Shown here: piece after piece, positions 1 to 6,830 of the stretch
Position numbering within the stretch: the first letter of the stretch is position 1
How the letters are laid out: each line of letters opens with the position of its first letter
DNA from: Verrucomicrobia bacterium UBA3761
Lineage (GTDB): Bacteria; Verrucomicrobiota; Kiritimatiellia; RFP12; UBA1067
DNA: 6,830 nt
Assembly: GCA_002371135.1 (NCBI GenBank)
Contig: DFGB01000066.1
Span: 1-6,830, forward strand
Direction: 5' to 3'
The notes under the pieces: generated by a model
The model's input: the letters and a program-made list of their open reading frames with translations, nothing else
Told to the model about the DNA's origin: nothing
The model's database searches: none
Program-made: the position numbers and the translations under genes

Positions 1-2289
<2,289 letters not shown>

Positions 2290-2302
2290 TTGATTCGCCG
2301 GT

Positions 2303-2333
2303 CAAGGTCCGGGGGCGCGTCCTCCGGACCTTG
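2303..2333 (+). terminator. strong hairpin after secDF, possible terminator
   Basis: Positions 2303-2315 pair with 2321-2333: CAAGGTCCGG and CCGGACCTTG are perfect complements and the stem extends inward by three pairs (one G-U), giving 13 bp closed by a 5-nt loop (CGCGT). It begins 13 nt after the secDF stop and ends 32 nt before the plsY start. No T-tract follows (GCGTTCCTG), so it is not a canonical intrinsic terminator. It could instead attenuate read-through into plsY or stabilise the 3' end of the secDF message. Confidence 0.5.
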
Positions 2334-2365
2334 GCGTTCCTGAAAACAGCATAACGCCAGACGCA

Positions 2366-2959
2366 ATGACCATCGCACTCGCACTTATAGCAGCGTATCT
2401 GATAGGAGGCATCCCGTTCGGATTCCTCATAGGCAAGGCGCGCGGCATCGACGTGCGCACTGTTGGCTCCAAGAATATTGGAGCCACCAATGTTTTCAGG
2501 ACCGTCGGCAAGAAGTGGGGGCTTATTGCCTTTGCGTGCGACTTTTTGAAGGGGCTTCTGCCGACGCTCGGCGCGAAATATCTCGTGCCGCCGGAATGGC
2601 TGCCGCTCGCCGTCGGCATCATGTGCGTCGCCGGGCACATGCTCACGCCGTATATGAAGTTCAAAGGCGGCAAGGGCGTCGCGACCGCGTTTGGCATGCT
2701 TGTCGCCCTGGTTCCGGGGCTTGTCGGGATCGCGTTCCTCGTCTTCTGCGTCTTTTTCGGCTTTTCGCATTTCATTTCGCTCGGCAGCTGCATGGCGGCG
2801 CTGTTCCTCGCCGTCGGCGTGTGGTTCGTCCCCGTCGACCTCGCTACGCGCATCGCCATCACCGTCATCGCGCTCTTCGTCGTATTCAAGCATCGCAGCA
2901 ACATCGTCCGCCTCGTCAAGGGCACTGAAAACAAAATCTACCTCTTCGGCAAACCCTAG
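2366..2959 (+). CDS. plsY: glycerol-3-phosphate acyltransferase PlsY (acyl-phosphate dependent)
   Basis: PlsY is a polytopic inner-membrane enzyme that moves the acyl group from acyl-phosphate to glycerol-3-phosphate, forming lysophosphatidate, the first step of phospholipid synthesis; its acyl-phosphate normally comes from PlsX, which is not in this window. At 197 residues it has the family's usual length. Conserved elements appear in order: GGIPFG (14-19) in the first membrane helix, GSKNIGATNVFR (34-45), DFLKG (59-63), GHMLTPYMKFKGGKGVATAFG (90-110) with the Gly-rich phosphate-binding loop, and FKHRSNI...KGTE (174-188). Hydrophobic stretches fit five to seven membrane helices. The ATG at 2366 puts the first helix right at the N-terminus, as expected; no strong Shine-Dalgarno is visible before it. 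It follows secDF by 76 nt with a hairpin between, so it may be co-transcribed or independent. Confidence 0.96.
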   Translation: MTIALALIAAYLIGGIPFGFLIGKARGIDVRTVGSKNIGATNVFRTVGKKWGLIAFACDFLKGLLPTLGAKYLVPPEWLPLAVGIMCVAGHMLTPYMKFKGGKGVATAFGMLVALVPGLVGIAFLVFCVFFGFSHFISLGSCMAALFLAVGVWFVPVDLATRIAITVIALFVVFKHRSNIVRLVKGTENKIYLFGKP

Positions 2960-2962
2960 GAG

Positions 2963-3083
2963 AATTTTCGATTTATCGATTGTTCGATTTTCGATTTGCG
3001 AGCACACATTCCTTTTCAATACAGAGGCACAGGGTCTCACAGGGGCTCGAGAGTAAATCGCAAATCGCAAATCGAAAATAAAT
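2963..3083. repeat. AT-rich heptamer repeats forming an inverted repeat in the spacer
   Basis: This fills the 136-nt gap between plsY and the next gene. The left side carries TTCGATT-type heptamers (2967-2973, 2983-2989, 2990-2996, with a variant at 2975-2981). The right side carries the complement, AAATCGC in tandem (3055-3061, 3062-3068, then AAATCGA 3069-3075). ATTTTCGATTTGCGA at 2987-3001 is the exact reverse complement of 3065-3079, a 15-bp stem around a 63-nt loop. Composition differs sharply from the GC-rich flanking genes. No convincing promoter was seen inside. It may be a REP-like or slippage-prone sequence; function unknown. Confidence 0.75.
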
Positions 3084-3095
3084 CCTCTTGCTTCC

Positions 3096-3815
3096 GTGGT
3101 TTATAAATACCTATACCAGACTCGTGAGAACGAGAACAAATCGGGCGAGATAAAAGCGAGGAATCGCGCCGAGGCGTATGCGGCCATACGGAAATCGGGG
3201 ATAAAGCCATACAGGGTGATAGGCGAGGATCCTGGCTTTTTCAGGTTGAATTGGCCGTATCTGGCCGGCGGAGCGGCGGTGTTCGCGCTCCTCGTCGGTT
3301 TCATTGCCTCGATGTTCGCGAGAATCGACGCGAAGGAGGTGCGGCAATGGAGCCGCCGGCAGCTCGAGGGCGACATGCAGGTGATCGCCAAGGGCGTGGC
3401 GGAAGGCTGGCCCGGCGTGTTCGACACCGCGCTCGATCGGCATCTGGCGGCGTATGCGCAGCCCGGCTGGCGTCTTGAGCCGCCGGAACTCTCGCCGGAG
3501 GCTGTCGAGCGTTTCCCGGACGACCTTGCAAAGCCCTTCCTGCCAGCCGCCAAAGACGCGCCGGACGAAATCCGCCAGCTCAAGAACATCGTCGCCAAGA
3601 TGCGCGAGGAAATGAAGGAATACCTCGAGGAGGGCGGCACGGTGGAGGATTATCTCGAATTCCTGCGCGAGCGGCAGGACCGCGAGGCCGCCTTGCGCGA
3701 AAAGGCGTACGAGACTTTAGAGCGCGCCCCGGCCTCGATGCGCGAGAGGGCGCTCCTGAATTTGAACATCCGCTTGCGCGACATGGGCATCGCGCCGATC
3801 GGAGGCGGGAATTGA
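3096..3815 (+). CDS. single-pass membrane protein with GspF/PilC N-terminal-like domain
   Basis: I do not recognise this 239-residue protein as a named family. Three parts are visible. Residues 3-42 (YKYLYQTRENENKSGEIKAR, then AEAYAAIRKSGIKPYRVI) resemble the start of GspF/PilC inner-membrane proteins, where Y-x-Y, G-x-I-x-A and A-x-x-x-(L/I)-R-x-x-G-(I/L)-x-P are typical. One membrane helix follows at about 54-75. Beyond it is a charged, largely helical tail (about 76-239) with a probable coiled coil at 158-215 rich in Arg and Glu, ending in APIGGGN. The GspF membrane core is absent, so this is not GspF itself. The GTG start at 3096 is supported by an in-frame TAA at 3054 with no ATG between, and by the N-terminal motif beginning at once; there is no clear Shine-Dalgarno. 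It lies 33 nt before the sirtuin, and the secretin downstream makes a secretion or pilus link conceivable, by inference only. Confidence 0.75.
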   Translation: MVYKYLYQTRENENKSGEIKARNRAEAYAAIRKSGIKPYRVIGEDPGFFRLNWPYLAGGAAVFALLVGFIASMFARIDAKEVRQWSRRQLEGDMQVIAKGVAEGWPGVFDTALDRHLAAYAQPGWRLEPPELSPEAVERFPDDLAKPFLPAAKDAPDEIRQLKNIVAKMREEMKEYLEEGGTVEDYLEFLRERQDREAALREKAYETLERAPASMRERALLNLNIRLRDMGIAPIGGGN

Positions 3816-3831
3816 GCTCCGGCGTTGCATT

Positions 3832-3840
3832 GGAAAGGGG
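3832..3840 (+). promoter_or_regulatory. ribosome binding site fixing the sirtuin start
   Basis: The purine run GGAAAGGGG lies 8 nt before the ATG at 3849 and is a good Shine-Dalgarno sequence. It favours that ATG over the in-frame TTG at 3825, which would place the ribosome binding site inside the coding region. Confidence 0.7.
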
Positions 3841-3848
3841 TGTTCGAC

Positions 3849-4586
3849 ATGGAAAGGCTGGTTGAAGCGTTGAAGAATGCGAAGTCGGTGGCGGCGCTCA
3901 CCGGCGCCGGCGTTTCAACGCTTTGCGGCATTCCCGATTTCCGCGGCCCGCAAGGTCTCTACAAGCAGCCGGACGCAGAGCGCATTTTCGATATCGACTG
4001 GTTCGACCGCGACCCGTCGATCTATTACCGCGGCTGCCGCGAACTCGTCTACGGCCTCAAGAATTACGCCCCCGGCCCCGTCCACGCCGCCCTCAAGCAC
4101 CTTGAAGATATAGGCCGCCTCGATGGCATCGCGACGCAGAATATCGACATGCTCCATCAAAAGGCGGGTTCCTCGACCGTCTACGAAGTCCACGGTTCTC
4201 CCATGATGCACCACTGCCGCCATTGCGGCGCCGGCGCCTCGTTCGACGAGATCTGCGCCATGCTTGAAGGGCGGCCGGACGATTTCGTCCCGCGCTGCGC
4301 CAAATGCGGCGGACCGTACAAGCCTGACATCACGTTCTTCGGCGAGGCGCTCCCGGAACAGGCGTTCCGCGGCGCGCAGTCGCTCGCCATCCGCGCCGAC
4401 GTCATGCTAGTTCTCGGCACGTCGCTCACGGTCTATCCTGCGGCAGGACTCCCGAATCTCACTCTCCAGCGCGGCGGCAAGGTGTTCATCGTCAACGCCC
4501 AGCCGACCGGCCTCGACGACTATGCCGTCTGCCGCTATCCCGATCTCCTCGCCTTCGCAGAAACCATCGAGGCGCTGACCCTTTGA
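3849..4586 (+). CDS. Sir2-family NAD-dependent protein deacylase (sirtuin)
   Basis: Sirtuins use NAD+ to remove acetyl or other acyl groups from protein lysines in the cytoplasm, releasing nicotinamide and O-acyl-ADP-ribose. In this 245-residue protein all core motifs are intact: GAGVS (19-23) and GIPDFRG (27-33) for NAD binding, TQNID (96-100), the catalytic His115 in EVHGS, a CxxC...CxxC zinc site (Cys123, 126, 150, 153), FFGEALPE (163-170), GTSLTVYPAAGLP (190-202) and VN (215-216) near the adenosine. The GPQGLYK and FDIDWF segments, and the short two-CxxC zinc module, recall the well-studied Thermotoga maritima Sir2 (class U) rather than E. coli CobB; this comparison is from memory. CobB-type Tyr/Arg residues for succinyl-lysine are not evident, so deacetylation is the likelier activity. 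It sits between a membrane protein and a secretin, 5 nt before the latter. Substrates cannot be read from the sequence. Confidence 0.95.
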   Translation: MERLVEALKNAKSVAALTGAGVSTLCGIPDFRGPQGLYKQPDAERIFDIDWFDRDPSIYYRGCRELVYGLKNYAPGPVHAALKHLEDIGRLDGIATQNIDMLHQKAGSSTVYEVHGSPMMHHCRHCGAGASFDEICAMLEGRPDDFVPRCAKCGGPYKPDITFFGEALPEQAFRGAQSLAIRADVMLVLGTSLTVYPAAGLPNLTLQRGGKVFIVNAQPTGLDDYAVCRYPDLLAFAETIEALTL

Positions 4587-4591
4587 TTGCA

Positions 4592-6127
4592 ATGAAAATC
4601 TTTTTGTCATACATTGCGGCGTTTGCCGTATTCGCGGCGGCGGCCCAGGACGAGCCGCTGGAGCCGCCCGTCTCCGAAGTCCCTCTCCCGGATCTGCCTG
4701 AAGAGCTGGGCGCCGTCGGAGAGGCGAAGGATAGCGCCGTCGAGGATTTTACAACCGCGCTCCTTGCAAGCAACCCGTTCGACGGCGTGCAGTCCGCCTC
4801 TACCAACGAGACGGGAAACGCCCAGACCGATGTCGAGAGCGAAGAGGCTATCGACGAGAAGGCTCCCCGCCGCATTTCGACGCGCGTTTTCCAGCTTTCC
4901 CACGCGAGCGCCAAAGAGGTGGCCGAGCATTTCAACGCCACGTGGTCCGGAGAGTTCGGTTCCAGCTGGAAGATTTCGCAAATCGCCCGGGCATTCCCTG
5001 AGGCGAATTCGGTCATGGTCACCGCCCCTGTGCGCATCCTCGAGGCGTGTGAAGAGGTGATACGCGAAATCGACCGCGAGGCGAAGCAGGTCTACATCGA
5101 AGCGCGCTTTGTGGAACTCGGCAACACCGCCTCCCACAAACTCGGCATCGATTGGTCGATGCTCGACGGCATGAAGGCCTCCGTATCCTTCGGCGGCGGC
5201 ATACAGAATACCCACGTCGGCAGGGGCGTCGAAAGCTACTCGCGCAGCATCTACGGCAAATCCGAGGAGACGGCATACACGATCGACGGCGGCTCGGGCA
5301 ACATCGAATATTTCAACGGCACGCTCAACTTCAGCGAACTCTCGCTCACCCTCCAGGCCCTCGAGGCCTCCGAGGACGCGCGCATATTCTCCAACCCCAA
5401 GATCATCGTCTCCTCCGGCAAGCGCGCCACGGTCGACATGACGACGAAGTACCCCAACGTCTTCGTCTCCGCCAAGCGCACCAACTCCGGCCAGAACATC
5501 AACTCCCTCGACCTCTCCATGCAGCTTGCGGCGATTCCCGGCGAGGACAAGTTCATGTTCGCGAAAGAAGCGTTCTTCTCGTGGGGCATCCAGCTCGAAG
5601 TCGTGCCGCGCGTCGGCACGAACGGCCTCATCAACGTCACCATCGTCCCCACGATAAGCGACCTCGATACGAACTACGGCTCGGGCGGATTCGTCACGGC
5701 GGAGACATCCGGCGATTCGGACACGGCCTACGCCTCCAAGTATCCGATCATCAAAGTGCAACGCCTCGTCACGGAGTTCAACATGGCGAGCGGCACGACG
5801 GCGGTCATCGGCGGCCTTTCGCGCACGGTGGAGACGCAGCGCGACACCGGCATCCCCGCTCTCCGGTCGCTCCCGTGGATCGGCAGCCTTTTCGGCAGCA
5901 AGGTCCGCACGAAGGAGCAGCGCGAGATTCTCGTTTTCGTCACGGTCGGCCTCGTCGACCCGAAGGCGATGAAGAACGATGCGGGCCTCCCCAAGAACGC
6001 CGTCCTCGGCCGTCAATATGTGACGGGCACGCGGCTCGAACCCGGTGACAGGCCGACGGACACCATCGAGGGTTTGACCTCGCTCGACCTCCGCCCCCTC
6101 GACGAGCAATCCGCTTCGCGGCAGTAG
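4592..6127 (+). CDS. secretin of the GspD/PilQ superfamily, short form
   Basis: Secretins form large outer-membrane rings through which type II secretion substrates or type IV pili pass. The ATG at 4592, 5 nt after the sirtuin stop, opens a clear Sec signal peptide (MKIFLSYIAAFAVFAAAAQ, cleavage near 17-19, no lipobox Cys). An in-frame TTG at 4583 overlaps the sirtuin stop but would only add three residues. An acidic, low-complexity linker runs to about 92. One N-type domain (about 99-166, VFQLSHASAKEV to EVIREIDREAKQ) precedes the secretin domain from YIEARFVELG (168). Family landmarks follow: ALEASEDARIFSNPKI, GTTAVIGGLSR (401-411), IPALRSLPWIGSLFG (421-435) and REILVFVTVGLVDP. A tail of about 55 residues ends the protein and could be a pilotin-binding region. 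At 511 residues it is shorter than GspD, with one N domain instead of N0-N3. Absence of a clear Shine-Dalgarno and the short gap suggest translational coupling to the sirtuin. GspD versus PilQ cannot be decided here. Confidence 0.93.
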   Translation: MKIFLSYIAAFAVFAAAAQDEPLEPPVSEVPLPDLPEELGAVGEAKDSAVEDFTTALLASNPFDGVQSASTNETGNAQTDVESEEAIDEKAPRRISTRVFQLSHASAKEVAEHFNATWSGEFGSSWKISQIARAFPEANSVMVTAPVRILEACEEVIREIDREAKQVYIEARFVELGNTASHKLGIDWSMLDGMKASVSFGGGIQNTHVGRGVESYSRSIYGKSEETAYTIDGGSGNIEYFNGTLNFSELSLTLQALEASEDARIFSNPKIIVSSGKRATVDMTTKYPNVFVSAKRTNSGQNINSLDLSMQLAAIPGEDKFMFAKEAFFSWGIQLEVVPRVGTNGLINVTIVPTISDLDTNYGSGGFVTAETSGDSDTAYASKYPIIKVQRLVTEFNMASGTTAVIGGLSRTVETQRDTGIPALRSLPWIGSLFGSKVRTKEQREILVFVTVGLVDPKAMKNDAGLPKNAVLGRQYVTGTRLEPGDRPTDTIEGLTSLDLRPLDEQSASRQ

Positions 6128-6135
6128 GAGATTTA

Positions 6136-6217
6136 GCGCGGCTCAAATCCGCGCACCCCTGACGTTAGGGCCGCGCACGGGTGAATCGCGCAAGGAGGTG
6201 CGGCTTCAGCCGCGCAC
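6136..6217. repeat. REP-like cluster of GC-rich palindromes after the secretin gene
   Basis: CCGCGCAC occurs three times (6149-6156, 6171-6178, 6210-6217). The first closes a hairpin, GCGCGG (6136-6141) with CCGCGC (6149-6154) around a 7-nt loop. The last closes a second hairpin, 6198-6204 with 6209-6215 around the tetraloop TTCA (one G-U pair). Between them, 6157-6170 (CCCTGACGTTAGGG) is a near-palindrome. The first hairpin starts 8 nt after the secretin stop and might help end transcription, but no T-tract follows. The arrangement resembles repetitive extragenic palindromes. Confidence 0.55.
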
Positions 6218-6242
6218 CCGCTTTGGAACTTGGCGGCAGGGC

Positions 6243-6284
6243 TTGCGCCTTGCGCCTATCGTATAAGAAGTCGCAGCCTTATAC
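6243..6284. promoter_or_regulatory. tandem heptamer and inverted repeat upstream of a promoter
   Basis: TTGCGCC is repeated in tandem (6243-6249, 6250-6256), followed by the perfect inverted repeat GTATAAG (6261-6267) / CTTATAC (6278-6284) with a 10-nt spacer. The inverted repeat ends 11 nt before the -35 box at 6296, a position where an activator or repressor could bind. No regulator is identified, so the regulatory role is inference. Confidence 0.3.
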
Positions 6285-6295
6285 AATCCTTTCGT

Positions 6296-6324
6296 TTGAA
6301 AACGGGCGCGGCAGATGGTATAAT
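6296..6324 (+). promoter_or_regulatory. strong sigma70-type promoter with extended -10
   Basis: TTGAAA at 6296-6301 (five of six consensus bases) is followed by exactly 17 nt and then a perfect TATAAT at 6319-6324. TG at 6316-6317 gives an extended -10 (TGG-TATAAT). Transcription would begin near 6331 and run rightward through a leader of about 74 nt to the ribosome binding site at 6393-6398. It is the best promoter in the window, and it now drives only a truncated reading frame. Confidence 0.8.
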
Positions 6325-6404
6325 AGTAGCGGAAAATCGGGGCATGCATCAACAAATCTAAGAATCGAAAATTCTCAATCTCAAGTCGAAACGGAGGGAA
6401 GGAT

Positions 6405-6479
6405 ATGGCGAAGAGAAACAGAATGCGCTTGTTGTTCGCGGCGGTCATGCGCTCATACGGCGTCTGGGGACTGTCGTAG
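6405..6479 (+). pseudogene. 5' stub of a secreted-protein gene cut off by transposon remnant (24-codon ORF)
   Basis: GGAGGG (6393-6398) lies 6 nt before the ATG at 6405, an excellent ribosome binding site, and a strong promoter stands upstream. The ORF begins MAKRNRMRLLFAAV, a basic N-region followed by a hydrophobic stretch like the opening of a signal peptide, and ends at TAG 6477. Codons from about 6447 onward are the exact antisense of the RYDSPQTPYERM block of the transposase remnant, so only about the first 14 codons can belong to the original gene. Its downstream part is not recognisable before the window ends. The alternative is that this is a real short peptide or leader ORF. The stub reading is an inference from the overlap. 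Confidence 0.5.
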
Positions 6480-6691
6480 CGGCAGACGAGCCGTCGCTCT
6501 CCAAAAAGTTCTCGCCCGACATGTCGGTTCTTCTCTTCAACGTGCGCGTTGTCGTTGGAGTGGCAGGCACGCGAACGCGACAGTTCCGCCTCCGGGAAGA
6601 AGATGTCGTGGATGTTGCGCAGGAGGCGAGAGGCGGCTTTATATGCGCGGCCCTTCATACCGATGTACTCTTTTGTAGCTTTTCTTGACAT
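6446..6691 (-). pseudogene. internally deleted DDE (integrase-core) transposase remnant
   Basis: The minus-strand frame from ATG 6691 reads MSRKATKEYIGMKGRAYKAASR, typical of the N-terminus of IS481-like integrase-core transposases. By residue 36 it is already in the end of the catalytic domain, LSRSRACHSNDNAHVEEKN (37-55), which holds the third catalytic acid (Glu52), then HVGRELFG. Within a few residues it reaches VCRYDSPQTPYERM (69-82), a block normally found far downstream near the C-terminus. The HTH and both catalytic Asp residues are gone, so it cannot be an active transposase. GGAGA at 6699-6703 is 7 nt before this ATG, preferred over ATG 6697. The frame stays open leftward to 6206, but past 6446 I see no similarity. 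Family placement (IS481-like) is from motif memory; exact IS unknown. Confidence 0.7.
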
Positions 6692-6703
6692 GTTCATGTC
6701 TCC

Positions 6704-6709
6704 ATTATA
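6704..6709 (-). promoter_or_regulatory. possible -10 box before transposase remnant
   Basis: A perfect TATAAT reads on the minus strand at 6709-6704, just upstream of GGAGA and the ATGs at 6697/6691. No good -35 lies 16-18 nt away. Initiation would fall near 6697, giving a nearly leaderless message that lacks the GGAGA site. A second minus-strand TATAAT at 6781-6776 also lacks a -35 box. Weak candidate only. Confidence 0.25.
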
Positions 6710-6711
6710 TC

Positions 6712-6777
6712 ACTGGATAGTATTTGACGAAAGGGGGTATTTGGTTTTTCTTCATTTTCGATTTTACTGGACAGTAT
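6712..6777. repeat. 12-bp direct repeats upstream of transposase remnant
   Basis: ACTGGATAGTAT (6712-6723) and ACTGGACAGTAT (6766-6777) match at 11 of 12 bases, in the same orientation, 54 bp apart. They lie just upstream of the remnant's start, where the end of the insertion sequence should be, and could be transposase-binding sites or the two sides of an end sequence. No matching copy was seen at the other side of the remnant, consistent with loss of that end. Confidence 0.5.
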
Positions 6778-6830
6778 TATAACGAACTGCGTGCCCTGGT
6801 TGAGTGGGTGACTTGTAAAGGGGATGGGCC

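Larger units (their letters stand above)
6363..6763. repeat. 10-bp inverted repeat flanking the transposase remnant
   Basis: AATCGAAAAT (6363-6372) and its exact reverse complement ATTTTCGATT (6754-6763) flank the remnant at a distance of about 380 bp. The left copy sits within AGAATCGAAAATTCT (6361-6375), whose own ends are complementary. The same word also occurs in the spacer at 2963-3079, so it may be a common intergenic motif of this genome rather than transposon ends. Confidence 0.4.

Noticed and set aside
3055..3075. Possible CRISPR array in the AAATCGC repeats
   Set aside because: The units are 7 nt in tandem with no spacers and no cas genes nearby.
3001..3095. Promoter for the 3096 gene inside the AT-rich spacer
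   Set aside because: The best candidate (TTTGCG, 17 nt, AATACA) matches the -10 consensus at only three bases, so it is not better than chance in AT-rich DNA.
4607..6109. A 500-codon open frame on the minus strand opposite the secretin
   Set aside because: It is the antisense of a well-supported secretin; its composition (runs of Arg, Glu, Asp, Val) is typical of antisense frames in GC-rich genes and no motif is recognisable.
6344..6361. A five-codon ORF (ATGCATCAACAAATCTAA) in the leader, as an attenuator peptide
   Set aside because: It has no ribosome binding site, no run of regulatory codons and no competing hairpins.
6206..6445. Continuation of the transposase-remnant frame beyond the RYDSPQTPYERM block
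   Set aside because: The sequence lacks any family similarity and overlaps the opposite-strand promoter, leader and palindromes, so the open frame appears to be run-on into flanking DNA.
6549..6782. A 77-codon + frame over the remnant
   Set aside because: It is antisense to the transposase blocks, and its end is only AT-rich flanking sequence.
6721..6830. An open + frame reaching the right edge, ending in NELRALVEWVTCKGDG
   Set aside because: It has no ATG, no ribosome binding site and no recognised similarity; it might be the distal part of the interrupted gene, but this cannot be supported here.

Overview
The window is GC-rich, densely coded bacterial DNA, and every recognisable intact gene is on the + strand. 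The combination of a fused SecD-SecF protein, an acyl-phosphate acyltransferase (PlsY), a Thermotoga-like sirtuin and a short secretin, with AT-rich TCGATTT-type repeats between genes, suggests an uncultured member of the PVC group (Kiritimatiellota/Verrucomicrobiota-like). That placement rests on gene content and overall look from memory; no marker gene here settles it.

Layout. Positions 1-2289 hold the 3' three quarters of a secDF fusion whose start lies before the window. A strong 13-bp hairpin (2303-2333) separates it from plsY (2366-2959). A 136-nt AT-rich spacer built from TCGATTT/AAATCGC heptamers, arranged as an inverted repeat, precedes a GTG-started membrane protein (3096-3815) whose first 42 residues resemble the N-terminal domain of GspF/PilC. 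Next come a Sir2 NAD-dependent deacylase (3849-4586) and, 5 nt later, a secretin of the GspD/PilQ superfamily (4592-6127). The tight spacing from 3096 to 6127 suggests one transcription unit. SecDF and PlsY are envelope housekeeping functions: protein export and the first step of phospholipid synthesis. The secretin would use the Sec pathway for its own export. The GspF-like protein and the secretin may belong to one type II secretion/type IV pilus-like apparatus, but no ATPase or pilin is present to prove it.

The last 700 bases (6128-6830) hold no intact recognisable gene but much structure: CCGCGCAC-containing palindromes (6136-6217); a textbook extended -10 sigma70 promoter (6296-6324); a leader and strong ribosome binding site opening a 24-codon ORF that begins like a signal peptide; and, on the opposite strand, a collapsed DDE transposase. 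That remnant keeps three conserved blocks of the protein (N-terminus, the HSNDNAHVEEKN block with the catalytic Glu, and the RYDSPQTPYERM block) in one frame, with the intervening parts deleted. The second half of the 24-codon ORF is simply the antisense of the transposase C-terminal block. The most economical reading is that the element landed just inside the start of a strongly expressed secreted-protein gene and then decayed. Two 12-bp near-identical direct repeats 54 bp apart lie upstream of the transposase start.

I found no convincing new multi-gene system. The most unusual items are the in-frame condensed transposase at the broken gene start, the heptamer-repeat spacer, and the unrecognised GspF-N-like membrane protein beside a sirtuin-secretin pair.
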